From assembly GCF_900312815.1 (NCBI RefSeq), contig NZ_OMPE01000009.1, positions 1,550,001 through 1,614,000 on the forward strand: 64,000 nucleotides of DNA, in the 5' to 3' direction. The notes beneath the pieces were generated by a model. The model did not search any database. It saw only the letters and a program-made list of their open reading frames with translations, and had not been told where the DNA came from. A program made the position numbers and the translations under genes. The stretch comes from Aquimarina sp. AU474. Its GTDB lineage: Bacteria; Bacteroidota; Bacteroidia; Flavobacteriales; Flavobacteriaceae. Below are positions 29,201 to 35,977 of this stretch, piece after piece (the stretch's first letter is position 1; each line of letters begins with the position of its first letter).

Positions 29201-32200
29201 GCGTTTTGAATTTATACCATCAATACACTCTTCCAACAAAGAATTCAATATTAAGATAAGCTATAAGAATAGTAGTACAATAATTGGTAAAAATTCTTTT
29301 AAATTTAGTGGAACTAACTTAACCACTTTTTCAGATTCATCCACTAACAATAACGATATTGAAGTAGTCCGTTTTCATCATGATAATCTTGGTATAATAA
29401 AATCTCTACAACCACAAGGTGCAATTAAAGACGAAATTGATAAGTACGAATTCAAGGATCAAAATGCAACTACTTATAATGGAGGAGATAATTTTTATTT
29501 TGCAGATAACCATAATTTACTCAGTAAATTAAACTCGGGAAACCTCACCACTTTTTTTGGCTATAATCTTAATATTTCTAATCCTGACGAAGCTTTTGGA
29601 GCATATAATCATGATAATGATTTAGCGACCCATGATGTATACCATGAGTTAAAAAGACCTTACTCCCTTTATAATTGGGAATTATTTTTTCACACTCCGA
29701 TGATATTGGCCAACACTTTAAGTGAGTCGCAACAGTTTGAAGATGCTATGAAATGGTATCACTATGTATTTAATCCTACAGCAGATGGGATTGATAATAA
29801 ACGTTTTTGGCAGTTCAGACCGTTTAAAGAAATAGATACTAAACAGATTTTGGATTCAATTTTTAAGAATTTAGAACCTAATACATCTAATCAAGATATT
29901 ACCGCATGGCGTAATGATCCTTTTAAACCACATTTGATAGCGAGAAGCCGCCCTGTAGCGTATATGAAATGGGTAGTCATGAAGTATATCGATAACCTGA
30001 TAGCTTGGGGAGATTATTTATTCCGTCAGGATACTATCGAAAGTATTAATCAGGCAACACAACTTTATGTATTGGCATTTCATATACTAGGCAAACGCCC
30101 TCAAATGATTCCTAAACGTGGGAAAATCAAACCGCAAACGTATAATTCGTTATTACATAAGTGGGACGCCTTCTCAAACGCTATGGTAGAGCTTGAGATG
30201 GCAGTACCATTTAGCAATCAAACTTCATTACCTGTAGGAGTTGAAAGTGGAGTCGTGGGATTTGCTAATATATTTGGTTTTTCATCTTCATTGTATTTTT
30301 GTATTCCTAATAACCCAAAATTGATGCGATATTGGGATACTGTTGAGGATCGTTTGTTTAAAATAAGACATTGTCTAAATATTGAGGGAATCTTTCGTAA
30401 ACTTCCACTGTTCGAACCGCCTATCGACCCAGCATTATTAGTGAAAGCCGCTGCACAAGGCCTCAGTATTGCTTCAGTATTAAATGATCTTAATACGCCA
30501 ATGCCAAATTATCGTTTTTACTATTTACTACAAAAATCAATTGAACTTTGTAATGAATTAAAATCTTTGGGAGGAGCAATGCTATCTGCATTAGAGAAAA
30601 AAGATGGCGAATCTCTGGCATATACTAGAGCTACTCACGAAGGGATAATGAATAGTCTAATTATGGAAGTTAGAAAGAAACAACTAGAAGAAGCAGAGAG
30701 TACTATTCAAAATCTAATGGAAAACAGAAGGTTACCTGAACAGCGAATGAAGTTTTATTTGAAATTGATTGGAGAAACTGAAGATAAGGTGCCAAATTTC
30801 GAAACCGACTTTAGTCCATTAGAAAATAAAATCAAGATACCCGAAAGTTATAGTAATGTGTATGTAAATACATATGAGAAAGTGGATATGCAAAAGGCCA
30901 AAGATGCTCATGATTTACAAGATACCATTGGGAAAATAGAATCTATGGGTAGCGCATTATCATATATACCAGATATTGAAGTTAATGCAAAACCATTAGG
31001 TTTGGGGGGAACAATAGTTTTTGGAGGCTCGCAATTAGGTCCAGCTACTGCAGCAATTGCCCGTTGGATGCAAACTGATGCGGCAGAACATAGTTATGCA
31101 TCAGGTAAAGCAGCTAAAAAATCAGGTTTCCTTCGTGCTCACCAAAATAGAGTACTACAAGCAAATATTGCAGGTTTAGAACTTAAACAAATAGACAAAC
31201 AAATCTTGGCGCAGCAAATTAGGGTAAACATTGCCAATCAAGAAATTAGTAATCAGCAAAAGCTAATTGATAATGCCAAAGAAGTAGAAAATTTCTTGAG
31301 AGATAAATATACAAATGAAGAATTGTATACCTGGATGAAAGGGAACCTTAAAACGGTATATCACCAAGTATATAGTTTGGCTTATGAGTTGGCAAAAAAA
31401 GCAGAAAAAATATATCGTTTTGAACGTGGACTGAGCACTTCGGATTTTATACAATCAGGATATTGGGATTCGGGACGTGATGGATTACTAGCCGGAGAAC
31501 AATTATATGTAGGATTAAAACAACTTGAATCTGCATATCACGAGAAAAAAACTCATGATTATGAAATCACAAAACACGTATCCCTACGACAAATAAACCC
31601 GTTAAGTTTGATACAACTCAAAGAAACAGGTATTTGTGAATTTAATCTTCCCGAAATTTTGTTCGATATGGATTATCCAGGGCATTATAAGCGTCGTATC
31701 AAATCAGTTTCGTTATCTATTCCTTGTATTGTGGGCCCATATACTGGGTTAAATGCTTCATTAAGACTATTAGAACATAAGTTTCGCAATAGTGCTATAG
31801 CAAAAAACAAGAATGATTATAAAGAGAAGATAGAAGAAAGTGATGATCGTTTTATGACGTTTAATATTCCTGTTACTGCTATTGCAGCTAGTTCTGCACA
31901 AAATGAAAGTGGAATGTTTGAACTTAATTTCAAAGATGAACGGTACTTGCCTTTTGAGGGAGCTGGAGCGATTAGCAAATGGCGATTAGAATTGCCAGAT
32001 TTCCGTCAGTTTGATTATGATACTATCTCAGATGCCATCGTTCATGTTCGTTATACGGCTAATGAAGGAGGAGAGCGAATGAAAAAAGCTGCAATTGATA
32101 CAGTTGTTGATTTTAATAAGAATAATGAAGAATTGGGACAGCAAGAGGGGTTGTTTTCAATTATTGACCTTAAACACGATTTGAGTAACGAATGGTACAA

Positions 32201-32552
32201 GGCAATGCAGGTCAATGAAGGAGATGCAGAGCGAATACTACCCATTAAAAATATTATAGATTTTTTACCATATTATGTGAGGTTGGACCAGAATGGTAAA
32301 CCTAGAGAAGCAAAAGATATTAAATTAACAGATATTATTTTAACAACAGATTCGGATTTACAAGCTTCAGAAATTGTAATTGAGCAAGGAGATGATGAGG
32401 TTAATTTTACTGATGGTATATCCGTTGGCGAAACTAAAACTTTTGCAATAAGAGATGAAGAAATTAAAGCCGACAGTATGAATGTAATAATTAAGAATGT
32501 AGATAAAGAAATCAAGAAAGCGTTACTGGTGGTTCGGTTTATTTTAAAATAA
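23277..32552 (+). CDS. TcA-like toxin-complex pore/translocation subunit
   Basis: 3091 residues, about 500 longer than typical TcA (about 2500). The VRP1-type region shows FGDADFCECGECNSVYSAAAY near residue 337. The ABC-toxin N-terminal region is at about 1700-1830 (RDERWKWM-like: LDRERWKWMQRYRVWEANRK). The neuraminidase-like domain starts near NVSDIWTEGSKLHVFART (about 1828). The pore/TcB-binding C-terminus spans about 2500-3085 (SIPCIVGPYTGLNASLRL, IAASSAQNESGMFELNF, LPFEGAGAISKWRLELPDF). Two insertions are unusual: an acidic Cys-rich stretch (about 700-940) and a PA14-like beta segment (about 1380-1460). TcA forms a pentamer that binds target cells and injects the TcC fragment. The neighbouring BC gene lies 194 bp upstream, same strand. 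No signal peptide, as usual for Tc. Confidence 0.92.
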   Translation: MKTTVNTKTTTRLNFFKADLGKEKIINEKFTSIYEESKGNWDKISVRLEKEPGFSKEMCEKLHFTHKISQWCDDREKLVERFQKDKKINSMRDVALNFNKEALVKVVKNTNAVIEAKTPKIIASELHTRLFHAQPTATIQRMLGDPKESPVSDKTRSGQLATFLSNQPQSFNIKTMSVYEAFKHENAFKDINSESAEEVVQEIKTLQRVVALSPVPEVLPVLIKSNMTSALRISDMPETQFIHTFSKDFGEDGELVAKQLHTNAVNARIRNEHALIALKEVGQGTGVDFIDRSLQKTSADDIKSVGAMASTSHATEGVVHRVLQDHHLSWDALFGDADFCECGECNSVYSAAAYFVELLQYLRNNNLDPHATGPTAIQPQDNHDISNTPLEKLFKRRPDLGCLQLTCKNTNTILPYIDLVNEVMENYIVHHHTKPFNVTDQTSGELLAQPQNTEYEAYCILHKAVYPFTLPYHQPIDVARVYLNHLDTSRTELIDTFRSVRKEKTEPVPDEGDPSTDSSITFTEEEEKELDDLHTTYIDRAVDAECLQLTQEEYVILTKEAFVTKEYWDKQCKKEHTDQEYLDKIGVKPIHEYYGYDTEAAMLDDAETSKVGLTFVKDQFLRRTGVSYVELVALLKTQCLNPNIPSGEALQIMQSIAFSYRFLQTLVDHSASNPKDKYKVLIEGLNKAQPLVPIYEELLNPDPCGPKADPCADNKDFEKWVYCYFERIGKIIVLENGVSCIDGEFTYHFSSDIGSLTLGIVRNCQIIFTDPTTGEESVIATIDKYTGLITIIDEDPGADYSTWTLFKFESSNGEKGKIIEVGDDLYLVSERRNLPFSVGKVDNCDLDTVRLIHLDGSPVTAQEYDHIHRFIRLWKKLGWTIDEVDKALIGLGDHQDDCMDDLLPGDADCISDCDDLFEDTEDCGESESNGDCFRAKDIQKIQCEITPNFLHQLIAVKKLLDVTGLELIKLLTFWTNISTAGEKSLYKRLFLKHNLKGIDKVFVEDKNGNYLTKQTKITEHMPVIMAAFNSSSDDIKAIMKVEGIEDILNISNLTMIYRYRLLSKVIGLKIPAFIRVLPVFGDPFIDAHTSLMFTDNWAKMEDTGFNYRQLNYVIKDDDDPKRPLAPSSQEILLLAKTLYDGLNAIDETHKDIKEEDELTIEMIRTKAVLLYPQELVEKIIGIIEGMNPFITNTPKNLTIEIAEGKTLKNKLRYNPEKGNIQITGILSQAETTDYNSLTNDPKWGEALERIEKQQSKLFKEVLFHVFETEKQKSPERKIEVEAAEVILKSGDILVPFEEINEGEEDPNTAPKKSRAFMNVFLPYLRDQLTHRFVVETLSQSIGLEEEETDVLISEILTAGNPKKPIYTIFEAIKESAKPVQTDWNGYLIPSAKNEYTFIIKDTDTVPVITLDGNMLSFAQQEDPTNEWWSDPIKLESGKLYTLHVSGKELNTVFWKTPTSSIENIPPSLLLPDFTTTMTEQAYILLYKTSILVSGFDIANFELKHFNEYPSDFGNIDFNAITFDHWLRLEAYIRLRNSLPKTATNLIEFFKWTHTPDDASKLSENMSTLTLWEKENIDILIHEDHFDMNKPEAFQNEINLLKLQKALEVADKIAMDIDLLFEWAKPTSNFKKTRKIADSIQHAIRAKYKQEDWEQVVKPLNDQIRNHQEDALIAYLLQQPDLIQWGVTDADGLFEYFLIDVQMDACMETSRIKQALSSVQLFVQRCFLGLEEVHSGITPDILDRERWKWMQRYRVWEANRKVFLYPENWIESNLRDDKTPFFKELESELLQNDITKENTEYVLKSYLYKVDEVANMEIVGLYIEGTKNVSDIWTEGSKLHVFARTRNAPYFYYYRYLTLDQMNWCPWEKMEVDIPSYDVVNSNNEIANNGCYLIPIAWQDRLLVFFPQFMKKVKPANDGSQTITDMANTSVANNKPKEYWEIKMGMSEYRNGKWTSKQLSKDTINFVDGSTLPDIERFEFIPSIHSSNKEFNIKISYKNSSTIIGKNSFKFSGTNLTTFSDSSTNNNDIEVVRFHHDNLGIIKSLQPQGAIKDEIDKYEFKDQNATTYNGGDNFYFADNHNLLSKLNSGNLTTFFGYNLNISNPDEAFGAYNHDNDLATHDVYHELKRPYSLYNWELFFHTPMILANTLSESQQFEDAMKWYHYVFNPTADGIDNKRFWQFRPFKEIDTKQILDSIFKNLEPNTSNQDITAWRNDPFKPHLIARSRPVAYMKWVVMKYIDNLIAWGDYLFRQDTIESINQATQLYVLAFHILGKRPQMIPKRGKIKPQTYNSLLHKWDAFSNAMVELEMAVPFSNQTSLPVGVESGVVGFANIFGFSSSLYFCIPNNPKLMRYWDTVEDRLFKIRHCLNIEGIFRKLPLFEPPIDPALLVKAAAQGLSIASVLNDLNTPMPNYRFYYLLQKSIELCNELKSLGGAMLSALEKKDGESLAYTRATHEGIMNSLIMEVRKKQLEEAESTIQNLMENRRLPEQRMKFYLKLIGETEDKVPNFETDFSPLENKIKIPESYSNVYVNTYEKVDMQKAKDAHDLQDTIGKIESMGSALSYIPDIEVNAKPLGLGGTIVFGGSQLGPATAAIARWMQTDAAEHSYASGKAAKKSGFLRAHQNRVLQANIAGLELKQIDKQILAQQIRVNIANQEISNQQKLIDNAKEVENFLRDKYTNEELYTWMKGNLKTVYHQVYSLAYELAKKAEKIYRFERGLSTSDFIQSGYWDSGRDGLLAGEQLYVGLKQLESAYHEKKTHDYEITKHVSLRQINPLSLIQLKETGICEFNLPEILFDMDYPGHYKRRIKSVSLSIPCIVGPYTGLNASLRLLEHKFRNSAIAKNKNDYKEKIEESDDRFMTFNIPVTAIAASSAQNESGMFELNFKDERYLPFEGAGAISKWRLELPDFRQFDYDTISDAIVHVRYTANEGGERMKKAAIDTVVDFNKNNEELGQQEGLFSIIDLKHDLSNEWYKAMQVNEGDAERILPIKNIIDFLPYYVRLDQNGKPREAKDIKLTDIILTTDSDLQASEIVIEQGDDEVNFTDGISVGETKTFAIRDEEIKADSMNVIIKNVDKEIKKALLVVRFILK

Positions 32553-32647
32553 AATCTAGTCAAAACGATTGATTACGTGCCTTACAACAATTTACCCTTT
32601 CAATTTTTATTGGATTACAGATTGTAGACCTTGATTAACTTAGCGTA

Positions 32648-32678
32648 AAAGCCATTTAATTTTTTATTAAATGGCTTT
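32648..32678. terminator. Terminator hairpin after the TcA gene
   Basis: AAAGCCATTTAAT (32648-32660) and ATTAAATGGCTTT (32666-32678) form a perfect 13-bp stem with a TTTTT loop. The stem ends in a short T-run on both strands. It lies 95 bp after the TcA stop and ends the Tc transcription unit. Confidence 0.8.
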
Positions 32679-32767
32679 GTCATTTGTTATGGTGAATATA
32701 AAATAACAGGTACTAGGTGTTAACCTTTTTAGGATAAAAACATAAAAAGGAAATAAATAGTAAAACC

Positions 32768-33535
32768 ATGACTAGAGTCTTCATTTTCGTATGTATTTTT
32801 CACTTTGCCATATTGGGTTCATGTATGTCAAAAGATAATTATGCCTATTGGTTGCCAAAGAGTATAATTGAAGTAAACACTGCTAATCCAAACCAACAAA
32901 CAAAAACTTCATTTGGTTATGATGCCTCTTATCGCTTGACCGCTGTAACTAGGAATACAACCTATAATGATGATGTGTTTACTGCATTTATAACGTATAA
33001 CGAAGATGGGCTTATTTCTAAAATCCAAGAAATTTCAACCAACCCATCAATATCAAATTCAGAGTTCTTATTTGAATACGAAAAGAATAGTGTTACACAA
33101 ATAAGAATCATCAACACCAGTACGACAAAATACATTAATGTAACCCATAATAAAGAAGAAAATATCTATTCGTATGTAATGAATAAATCTACACAATCAT
33201 TCAATTTTAATGATGATGGGAACCTTAAAACATTACAAATCGGTGATATACAAATGATCGAAATAGCAATGACGTATCAAGATGGTTTATGTAAAGATGT
33301 TAATATCCAACCAGCATTGTTTTTGGTGCAAAATTTACTTCATGCTACAAATTCATTTGGGATGCTATTATACAATACTCAAGAAGTTCATTCGATTAGT
33401 TACGAAGGTCATGAAATGGCAATTGAAAATGAATTTGATGAGTACGGAAATATTGTAAAAGTTAGATTTCTAGATCATCCAGATGATCCGTTAGAGCTTA
33501 GAATAGCTTATGAAATGAACAATATGAGATTATAA
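32768..33535 (+). CDS. Putative lipoprotein with YD-like beta repeats
   Basis: 255 residues with a hydrophobic start and the lipobox ILGSC (Cys at residue 19). The body contains repeated short units like FGYDASYRLTAVTRN, ITYNEDGLISKI, FNFNDDGNLKTL and NEFDEYGNIVKV. This is the pattern seen in Rhs/YD-type and DUF4595-like Bacteroidota lipoproteins. It probably forms a small beta structure tethered to the membrane. Its function is unknown and I see no catalytic motif. It is the first gene after the Tc terminator, so it has its own promoter and is not necessarily related to the toxin. Confidence 0.65.
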   Translation: MTRVFIFVCIFHFAILGSCMSKDNYAYWLPKSIIEVNTANPNQQTKTSFGYDASYRLTAVTRNTTYNDDVFTAFITYNEDGLISKIQEISTNPSISNSEFLFEYEKNSVTQIRIINTSTTKYINVTHNKEENIYSYVMNKSTQSFNFNDDGNLKTLQIGDIQMIEIAMTYQDGLCKDVNIQPALFLVQNLLHATNSFGMLLYNTQEVHSISYEGHEMAIENEFDEYGNIVKVRFLDHPDDPLELRIAYEMNNMRL

Positions 33536-33573
33536 ATTCACATAAAACTGTTCAAAATTAAAATAACAAGATG

Positions 33574-33590
33574 TAATTCGTATCGAATTA
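33574..33590. promoter_or_regulatory. Inverted repeat just upstream of the OmpA-like gene
   Basis: TAATTCG (33574-33580) and CGAATTA (33584-33590) are perfect inverted copies around TAT. The element ends 24 bp before the start codon at 33615. It could be an operator or a small leader hairpin. The assignment is tentative. Confidence 0.35.
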
Positions 33591-33614
33591 AAAAAGTAAG
33601 AAAAATTAGAAATT

Positions 33615-34862
33615 ATGAAATTATTGACACTACTATTAGTATGCATTACACTGGGCATATCAAACCCAGCAGAAGCTCAGATATGGAAAAAATTGACAAA
33701 ATCTGCTGGGAAGACAGCAGAAAAAGCAATTTTAAAAAAAGCCGAAGAAAAGGCGGCTAAAACCATCAAGGGAAACTCGGAGAAAAAAACAAAAAAACAA
33801 TCTAAAAAAGATAAAAATAACTCTCAAGAACCTATAGAAGAGGTATATGCTGAGGATACTTTTGGATCGGTAGAGATGTATTCTAAATTTGATTTTATAC
33901 CTGGTGAAGAAATTTTGTTTTATGATAATTTTGAGAGAGATAATGTTGGAGATTTCCCTTCTAGATGGGATGGTAATGGAGGAGGTGAACTGGTCGAGAT
34001 AAACCATCAAAAATGGTTAAAGTTGTCTTCAAAAACGATATATATGCCCTTGCCTTTAGAACAGTTACCAGAAAATTTCACGATAGAATTTGACGTATAT
34101 CCCGTTAATTTTAAACAAAGTGGTGGTGGGCCAGCAGTACGGTTTTGGTTTTGGATAGATGATGATAAAAATTATAAAGCAGGTAGAAATTGGGCAGGAA
34201 CATCATTTACATTTTGGACCGCTATAGATACACGGGTACAAGTGAAAAATAATAGAAACGGAAAAGTAGAAATAAATAATAGAATAGAATATGCTGATCT
34301 GGCACAACATTTTTTTCATCCTGCACATGTTTCTGTTGCAGTTAATAAAAGGAGATTTAGGTTATGGGTAAATGAGAAAAAAGTAGTTGATATGCCTAGA
34401 CTAGCTCCCGAGGCTAATTGGGCAACGTTTAAGTTTAATGTTGATGGATATAACGATCCATTTTTGGTATCAAATTTTAAGGTGGCAGCTGGGGGAGTAG
34501 ATTTTAGAACGCAATTAATCAACGACGGTAAATTTTTCACAAACGGAATACGTTTTGACTCAGGATCAGCTGTTCTCAAACCAGAGTCTTATGGGATACT
34601 AAAAGAAATAGCAACGGTCTTGAAACGAGATAATTTTAAGATTCATATTATCGGACATACCGACTCAGATGGAAGTGAAGAAATTAATCTACAACTATCC
34701 GAACAAAGAGCTATGGCAATAAAAAATAGTTTAGTATCTCAATTTAATATTTCAGAAACTTTGTTGAGTACAGAAGGTAAAGGGTCCTTAAAACCTCTTG
34801 CAGATAATACAATACCAGAAGGAAAAGCAAAAAATAGAAGGGTAGAATTTGTTAAAATGTAA
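33615..34862 (+). CDS. OmpA-family secreted protein with lamin-G-like middle domain
   Basis: 415 residues. The signal peptide is residues 1-22 (ending NPAEAQ). A Lys/Glu-rich, very basic stretch runs from about 28 to 75. The middle (about 95-300) begins FYDNFERDNVGDFPSRWDG and has the layout of a LamG/concanavalin-like beta-sandwich (FTIEFDVYP, FRLWVNEKKVVDMPR). The C-terminus (about 310-415) is an OmpA peptidoglycan-binding domain: RFDSGSAVLKPES, IIGHTDSDGSEEINLQLSEQRA and NRRVEF. It is probably periplasmic or outer-membrane associated, holding the sandwich domain next to the cell wall. The ligand is unknown. Confidence 0.85.
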   Translation: MKLLTLLLVCITLGISNPAEAQIWKKLTKSAGKTAEKAILKKAEEKAAKTIKGNSEKKTKKQSKKDKNNSQEPIEEVYAEDTFGSVEMYSKFDFIPGEEILFYDNFERDNVGDFPSRWDGNGGGELVEINHQKWLKLSSKTIYMPLPLEQLPENFTIEFDVYPVNFKQSGGGPAVRFWFWIDDDKNYKAGRNWAGTSFTFWTAIDTRVQVKNNRNGKVEINNRIEYADLAQHFFHPAHVSVAVNKRRFRLWVNEKKVVDMPRLAPEANWATFKFNVDGYNDPFLVSNFKVAAGGVDFRTQLINDGKFFTNGIRFDSGSAVLKPESYGILKEIATVLKRDNFKIHIIGHTDSDGSEEINLQLSEQRAMAIKNSLVSQFNISETLLSTEGKGSLKPLADNTIPEGKAKNRRVEFVKM

Positions 34863-34993
34863 TTAAAGATATTCTAAGCAGATATAGTTTGATCCGTAAA
34901 TTATTGATTTCAAATTGTTTAGTTCATTAGTAATTACTTATTTTTAAGAAAGGTAAAAAATAAAGTAAACAATCAACCATAAAAATTCACACA

Positions 34994-35764
34994 ATGAAAA
35001 CCACAAAAAGGCTAGCTTTGATTTTATTTTGCACTGTTTTTTTTGTTGCGCATTCTGTTAATGCACAAATAAATAACAAGGAACTAAAAACCAAAGTGAA
35101 AATTAAAAATAATCAGATTATCCCAAAGAAAATAACGAAATGGGATCTAAGATTAAATACAAAGAAATTTAATGGAGAATATGTTTTATTCGAATCTGAT
35201 TTGTACGTAGCACATCTTAAAAGAAAAAAGGGAAGATTGCAATATCAAAAAAAGAATGCTGCAAAACCTTCAAAAAGTTCGGGTAAAGTTTGGAAAAAGG
35301 CTAATCATGAAATGACAGTTGTAAACAATCAAATTAAGACTATAAAAGAAAATCCGAAACAATATGACTATTCCTTAAATAATGGTAGTGATTGTGGTAA
35401 ACGAATTACACAACAGATATGCGATAATATTAAAAATGCAATGAGGATAGAAACCATAGAAGAGGATGAAATACCTCGAGATTGTCCAGATGATACACGA
35501 CCTCATTGTTTTCCTATTAATATTAATAGAAATCTAAAGTATTTAGTCTTACCAAAGTCTGTTACCAAATTTAAAGCGGTCTTTTATGATGTAAGAGGAG
35601 TAAAAATAGGATCAACTGGTAAGCCGTTATTGATAGATGGTGATAAAAATCATATTGTGTACCCAGTAAATATAAAAAATAGTAAAGGAAATATTTTTGT
35701 TAAAGTTTTCAGGTCTGGACCAAAACTTAAAGGTAGTTATCTGGCCGCTATAAAAATGAATTAA
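34994..35764 (+). CDS. Secreted protein of unknown function
   Basis: 256 residues. The signal peptide (1-24) ends in SVNAQ. The mature protein is strongly basic (Lys-rich, for example HLKRKKGRLQYQKKN). It holds a Cys-containing middle (SDCGKRITQQICDNI, then RDCPDDTRPHCFP) that could form two disulfides in the periplasm or outside. The C-terminal 70 residues read as beta-strands (KFKAVFYDVRGVKIG, IFVKVFRSGP). No family was recognised. It lies 131 bp after the OmpA-like gene and could share its transcript. Confidence 0.6.
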   Translation: MKTTKRLALILFCTVFFVAHSVNAQINNKELKTKVKIKNNQIIPKKITKWDLRLNTKKFNGEYVLFESDLYVAHLKRKKGRLQYQKKNAAKPSKSSGKVWKKANHEMTVVNNQIKTIKENPKQYDYSLNNGSDCGKRITQQICDNIKNAMRIETIEEDEIPRDCPDDTRPHCFPININRNLKYLVLPKSVTKFKAVFYDVRGVKIGSTGKPLLIDGDKNHIVYPVNIKNSKGNIFVKVFRSGPKLKGSYLAAIKMN

Positions 35765-35951
35765 AATAAAGACTATTAATAATAGTATTTATGTCAAGTT
35801 TTATATAAGTCTAATTAAACTTAATAAATTCAAGATTTAGAGATAGGCGGGATTGTAACATTATAAGCACTATATAAGCAGTAATTGAGGAGTTGAAAAG
35901 TAAGAGATTTTAAATAAATATTACAAATAATTGTTTAATAATTAATACATT

Positions 35952-35977
35952 AACCTCACATAAAATGTGAGGTTTTT
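35952..35977 (+). terminator. Terminator-like hairpin abutting the start codon of the CHAT gene
   Basis: AACCTCACAT (35952-35961) and ATGTGAGGTT (35965-35974) form a perfect 10-bp stem with an AAA loop. A T-run (73-77, partly in the stem) follows, then the ATG at 35978. It looks like a Rho-independent terminator for the upstream genes. In a transcript reaching the CHAT gene it would also cover the ribosome-binding region. Which role applies is not known. Confidence 0.65.
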
